From contig JAEXRW010000037.1 of NCBI GenBank assembly GCA_023454175.1, forward strand, positions 1-64,000: 64,000 bases of DNA, read 5' to 3'. Numbering within the stretch: the stretch's first letter is position 1; each line of letters opens with the position of its first letter. The DNA comes from Bacillota bacterium (lineage in GTDB: Bacteria > Bacillota > Clostridia > Christensenellales > JAEXRW01). This document shows, piece after piece, positions 60,459 to 64,000 of this stretch. A program made the translations under genes and the position numbers. The notes beneath the pieces were generated by a model, which did no database searches, was not told the DNA's origin, and was given only the letters and a program-made list of their open reading frames with translations.

Positions 60459-60487
60459 TTGACAAGCGCATGAAGCGGGGATAAAAT
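60459..60487 (+). promoter_or_regulatory. Sigma-A promoter for the riboswitch-metK transcript
   Basis: A perfect TTGACA at 60459-60464 and TAAAAT at 60482-60487 are separated by exactly 17 bases. The expected start near 60494 is just before the SAM riboswitch. Confidence 0.8.
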
Positions 60488-60510
60488 GGAGCGGAAAATA
60501 ACATAATTGC

Positions 60511-60613
60511 CTTATCAAGAGTGGTAGAGGGACGGGCCCGATGATACCCGGCAACCTTCCCAGCAATGGGAGCAAGGTGCCAAATCCCGCAGGCTGTGAA
60601 CCTGGCAGATGAG
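60511..60613 (+). ncRNA. SAM-I (S-box) riboswitch upstream of metK
   Basis: The order and text of the S-box are recognisable: CTTATCAAGAG at 60511, AGAGGGACGGGCCCGATGA, ACCCGGCAACC, GGTGCCAAATCCCGCAGG and CTGGCAGATGAG. P1 forms between CTTATC (60511-60516) and GATGAG (60608-60613). SAM binding stabilises P1 and favours the terminator that follows, so metK is switched off when its product is plentiful. A hairpin GTATTTGAA/TTCAAATAC (60617-60639 region) lies between aptamer and terminator. Confidence 0.95.
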
Positions 60614-60642
60614 GCGTATTTGAAACAAACTTCAAATACATG

Positions 60643-60680
60643 CGCCCGGGCCTGCCAATATGGGAACCCGGGCGTTACTA
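60643..60680 (+). terminator. Riboswitch expression-platform terminator
   Basis: CGCCCGGG at 60643-60650 pairs with CCCGGGCG at 60667-60674, then TTACTATTTAT. It lies between the S-box aptamer and metK and is the likely SAM-controlled terminator. Confidence 0.75.
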
Positions 60681-60709
60681 TTTATATGAACAACGGAGGA
60701 ACCAGAAAA

Positions 60710-61882
60710 ATGAGCAGGAACTTTCTTTTCACGTCGGAATCCGTCACCGAGGGACACCCGGACAAACTCTGCGACGCCATCGCAGACAGCATACTGGACC
60801 AGATCCTGAGCGAGGACAAAAAGGCGCGCGTGGCGTGCGAAGTGACGGCCACGACAGGCCTCGTCATGGTAATGGGCGAGATCACGACGGAATGCTACGC
60901 CGACATCCCCAGCCTGGTGCGCAAGAAGGTGGACGAGATCGGCTACACGCGGGCAAAGTACGGCTTTGACGCGGAGACGTGCGGTGTGATCACCAGCATC
61001 AAGGAACAATCCCCCGATATCGCCCAGGGCGTGAACGAGGCCCTGGAGACGCGGGGCACGGCCGCCCATACGCTGGGCGCGGGGGACCAGGGGATGATGT
61101 TCGGATTTGCCTGCAGCGAGACACCGCAATTGATGCCCCTTCCCATCACACTGGCCCACGACCTGGCCAAACGGCTGGCGGCGGTGCGCAAGGAAGGGCT
61201 GCTGGCCTACCTGCGGCCCGACGGCAAAACGCAGGTCACCGTCCGCTATGAAAACGACAAGCCGGTAGCGATCGACAGCATCACGGTATCGGCCCAGCAC
61301 CACCCCGAGGTGGAGCAGAGCCAGATCCGCGAGGATATCATCAAACACGTGATCCTGCCAACCATCCCCGGCAAGCTGCTATTGCCTGAAACACGGTACC
61401 TCGTCAACCCGACGGGACGATTCGTGACGGGCGGGCCGCACGGGGACACCGGACTGACCGGCCGCAAGATCATCGTGGACACCTACGGCGGGTATGCGCG
61501 GCACGGGGGCGGCTCTTTTTCGGGCAAGGATCCCACGAAGGTGGACCGGAGCGCGGCATATGCTGCACGGCATGCGGCGAAAAACATCGTGGCGGCGGGC
61601 CTGGCCGAGAAGTGCGAAGTGGAACTGGCATACGTAATCGGCGTGGCGCGCCCGCAATCCATCATGGTGGACACCTTCGGTACGGGGAAGATCAAGGACA
61701 GCCGCATCACCGAGCTGGTGGAAAAACACTTTGACCTGACGCCGGGCGGCATCATCCAACGCTTTGACCTGATGCGGCCCATCTATTCGCAAATCTCCGC
61801 ATACGGCCATTTCGGGCGGCCGGAACTGGATCTGCCCTGGGAAAAGACGGACGAAGCCGCCCTGCTGGCAAAGGACGCCTAA
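60710..61882 (+). CDS. metK: S-adenosylmethionine synthetase
   Basis: A 390-residue enzyme that makes S-adenosylmethionine from methionine and ATP. FTSESVTEGHPDKLCD near residue 6, GAGDQGMMFGFA near 120 and GGGSFSGKDPTKVDRSAAY near 265 are the family signatures. It is full length. GGAGG at 60695-60699 precedes ATG 60710; the frame upstream through the riboswitch is not coding. Controlled by the S-box riboswitch just ahead. RecD2 follows after a six-base gap, so the two may be co-transcribed. Confidence 0.97.
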   Translation: MSRNFLFTSESVTEGHPDKLCDAIADSILDQILSEDKKARVACEVTATTGLVMVMGEITTECYADIPSLVRKKVDEIGYTRAKYGFDAETCGVITSIKEQSPDIAQGVNEALETRGTAAHTLGAGDQGMMFGFACSETPQLMPLPITLAHDLAKRLAAVRKEGLLAYLRPDGKTQVTVRYENDKPVAIDSITVSAQHHPEVEQSQIREDIIKHVILPTIPGKLLLPETRYLVNPTGRFVTGGPHGDTGLTGRKIIVDTYGGYARHGGGSFSGKDPTKVDRSAAYAARHAAKNIVAAGLAEKCEVELAYVIGVARPQSIMVDTFGTGKIKDSRITELVEKHFDLTPGGIIQRFDLMRPIYSQISAYGHFGRPELDLPWEKTDEAALLAKDA

Positions 61883-61888
61883 AACCTT

Positions 61889-64000
61889 ATGGAGCAATTG
61901 AACGGAAGCGTGGAAAGGATCATCTACCGCAGCGCGTCCGACGGATGGACCGTGATGGAATTCACGTGCGAAGAAGGCAAGATCACGGCTGTGGGCAAGA
62001 TGCCTTTTCTTTCAGAGGGGGAAAGTGCGAGCCTTTCGGGGGAGTGGGTGAACCACGCCAGCTACGGAAGGCAATTCCGCGTTGATTCCTTTGAAAGCAC
62101 GGCGCCACAGGGCGCGGAGGCTATCCGCAGATACCTGGCCAGCGGGGCTGTGAAGGGAATCGGCCCCGTGACGGCGGACGCCATCGTGGCGGCATTCGGC
62201 ACGGATTCGCTGGATATCCTGCAATTCGCCCCCATCCGGCTGACGGAGATCTACGGCATCGGGGAAAAGCGGGCGGAGATGATCGCACGGTCCTTCGCCG
62301 AGCAGGCGGGGACGCGGCGGGTGATGATGGGGCTGCAGGGCTTCGGCATCACGCTGAACCAGGCACAAAAGATTTATAAATTATATGGAGAAGACGCGCT
62401 CCGGACCGTCCAGGAGGACCCATATCGGCTCATTGACGACGTATGGGGCATCGGCTTCAAGACGGCGGACCGGATCGCCCGGGCGGCGGGGGTGGAGGAA
62501 TCCTCCCCTTTCCGGGTGCGGGCGGGCATCAAATATGTACTGAGCGAAGGGCTGGGCGAGGGGCACACGCACCTGCCCTATGAAAAGCTGGTGGAGCTCT
62601 GCGTGAGCTCGCTGGGGCTGGAAACGGCGCTGGTGGAGCGGGAGCTCCAGAAGCTGGCATTTGAACACCAGGTCAAGCTCCTGGAGACGGCGGCACAGAC
62701 ATGCGTATACCTGGAATACGTGTATACCATCGAAAATGACGTGGCGCGAAGGCTGTACATGCTCTCACGGTACAACGCACAACCCCTCCAAATCATCGAA
62801 AACATGGACGACTCCTCCCTCGAGCTCTCGGGACAGCAGATGGAGGCCGTGCAACAGGCCTGCACGAGCCAGCTGCTCGTCATCACGGGAGGGCCGGGCA
62901 CCGGGAAAACCACGATACTGAAAAAGATCATCGAACTGTATGACCAGGCGAGACTGCCCTGCGAACTGGCGGCGCCCACGGGACGGGCGGCCAAGCGCAT
63001 GAGCGAAGCATCGGGGAAAGATGCGCGCACCATCCACCGGTTACTTGAATACGCATGGAGCGAGCAGGGGGAGGGGTATTTCGGGCGGAACGAGGACAAC
63101 CCGCTGGACACGGCCGCCGTCATCCTGGACGAAACATCCATGCTGGACCTTTTCCTGCTGTACCGCGTATTGAAGGCATTAAAGAAGGGCACACGCCTCG
63201 TACTCGTGGGAGACGCGGACCAGCTGCCCTCCCTGGGACCGGGAAACGTACTGCGTGACATCATCGAGAGCGGCGCGGCGCCGTGCATCCGGCTGACCGA
63301 AGTCTTCCGCCAGGAGGGGGAGAGCGGGATCGTGGTGAACGCCCACCGCATCAACGAGGGAACAGAGCCGGTATTTGCCCAGGATGGGGACTTCGTATTC
63401 CTTCCGCGGGACCCGGAGGGGACGAAAAAGACGGTGCTGGAACTGGCATTACGTGCAAAGGGGAATGCGCAGGTGCTCACGCCGATGCGGAAAGTCGACC
63501 TCGGCGTCATCCCGATGAACGGCATATTGCAGCAGGCCATGAACCCCCCCGCGCCGGGCAAGGCGGAACTCCAGATCGGGCAGACGGTCTTCCGCGAGGG
63601 GGACAAGGTGATGCAGATCAAAAACAACTATAAACAGGAATGGTTCCGCGAGGGGCCCCTGTGCAGCGAGCAGGGGACGGGCGTCTTCAACGGGGACATG
63701 GGAATATTAAAGAAAATAGACCATGAAGAGGAGAAGGCGCTGGTGGAGATGGATGACGGGCGGAGCGTGTGCTACGACTTCTCCACGATGGACGAGGTGG
63801 AGCTGGCCTACGCGATATCGGTCCACAAGAGCCAGGGCAGCGAATTTGACACCGTCATCATGCCTGTCTACGGCGGGCCGCCGATGCTGATGACGCGGAA
63901 CATGCTGTACACCGCCGTTACAAGGGCGAAAAAGAAGGTGTACCTGGTGGGGAAGATGTATTCCCTGAACAGCATGATCCAAAACAACCGGACTTCCAAC
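61889..64000 (+). CDS. RecD2-type SF1 helicase (runs off the window)
   Basis: At least 704 residues, open at the end. The N-terminal region has the OB/HhH domains of RecD2 (GSVERIIYRSASDGWTV, VKGIGPVTADAIV, WGIGFKTADRIA). Walker A is GGPGTGKTT near 354, motif II ILDETSMLD near 412, and GDADQLPSLGPG follows. VHKSQGSEFDTVI and TAVTRAKKKV near the end are motifs V and VI. It is a 5'-3' DNA helicase for recombination and repair in bacteria without RecBC. ATG 61889 is six bases after metK, with a weak ribosome site (AAGGA). Only the last few codons are missing or uncertain. Confidence 0.95.
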   Translation, partial: MEQLNGSVERIIYRSASDGWTVMEFTCEEGKITAVGKMPFLSEGESASLSGEWVNHASYGRQFRVDSFESTAPQGAEAIRRYLASGAVKGIGPVTADAIVAAFGTDSLDILQFAPIRLTEIYGIGEKRAEMIARSFAEQAGTRRVMMGLQGFGITLNQAQKIYKLYGEDALRTVQEDPYRLIDDVWGIGFKTADRIARAAGVEESSPFRVRAGIKYVLSEGLGEGHTHLPYEKLVELCVSSLGLETALVERELQKLAFEHQVKLLETAAQTCVYLEYVYTIENDVARRLYMLSRYNAQPLQIIENMDDSSLELSGQQMEAVQQACTSQLLVITGGPGTGKTTILKKIIELYDQARLPCELAAPTGRAAKRMSEASGKDARTIHRLLEYAWSEQGEGYFGRNEDNPLDTAAVILDETSMLDLFLLYRVLKALKKGTRLVLVGDADQLPSLGPGNVLRDIIESGAAPCIRLTEVFRQEGESGIVVNAHRINEGTEPVFAQDGDFVFLPRDPEGTKKTVLELALRAKGNAQVLTPMRKVDLGVIPMNGILQQAMNPPAPGKAELQIGQTVFREGDKVMQIKNNYKQEWFREGPLCSEQGTGVFNGDMGILKKIDHEEEKALVEMDDGRSVCYDFSTMDEVELAYAISVHKSQGSEFDTVIMPVYGGPPMLMTRNMLYTAVTRAKKKVYLVGKMYSLNSMIQNNRTSN

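Overview
The window looks like a chromosomal segment of a mid-to-high G+C, endospore-forming Clostridia-type Firmicute. Evidence: spoIIID next to an mreB/mbl gene, a SAM-I riboswitch ahead of metK, LytR-CpsA-Psr wall-attachment proteins, a RecD2-type helicase, strong AGGAGG-like ribosome sites, frequent GTG/TTG starts and low-complexity lipoprotein linkers. I cannot name the species. I saw no tRNA, rRNA, CRISPR array, transposase or integrase.

Region 1 (1-45,020) is an unusually dense carbohydrate-catabolism supercluster. It starts inside a sugar ABC transporter ATPase. It then carries two SDR oxidoreductases, a PHP-domain protein, a D-lyxose isomerase-like cupin, and a lipoyl-domain protein with a two-subunit TPP-dependent dehydrogenase (no E2 or E3 in the window). 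Two split transketolases follow, with a Gfo/Idh/MocA oxidoreductase and a zinc alcohol dehydrogenase. Next come a cyclase-family protein, a GarR-like dehydrogenase, a complete sugar ABC transporter with two near-identical binding lipoproteins, and five TIM-barrel sugar isomerase/epimerases. The rest holds two more Gfo/Idh/MocA proteins, two more zinc dehydrogenases, two FGGY kinases, a DeoC-type aldolase, a fucose-isomerase-like protein, a KDPG/KHG aldolase, a phosphotriesterase-family protein, a cupin phosphoglucose isomerase and a hydroxyacid dehydrogenase. Three regulators (AraC, DeoR and GntR families) are interleaved. Together these could import uncommon sugars, oxidise, epimerise, phosphorylate and cleave them, and feed C2/C3 fragments to central metabolism. 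The substrates cannot be read from the sequence.

Region 2 (45,020-64,000) is mostly housekeeping: a CNNM/CorC-type membrane protein, mtnA, a divergent peptide deformylase, spoIIID-mreB/mbl, two LCP proteins, a 4-oxalocrotonate tautomerase, a GGDEF protein, a TtcA-like PP-loop protein, riboswitch-metK and recD2. Two things stand out. One is a minus-strand four-gene operon joining an SPFH/zinc-ribbon protein to three small membrane proteins, two of which share the same zinc-ribbon tail. The other is a single very AT-rich gene (56,648-58,333) ending in the RNxxxHG motif of DUF4209/HEPN-like proteins, probably acquired horizontally.

Nine intergenic spots on the + strand carry a heptanucleotide tandem repeat followed, in most, by a small GC hairpin, always right after a stop codon and several times supplying that stop codon. 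A second, double-hairpin palindromic element occurs three times.
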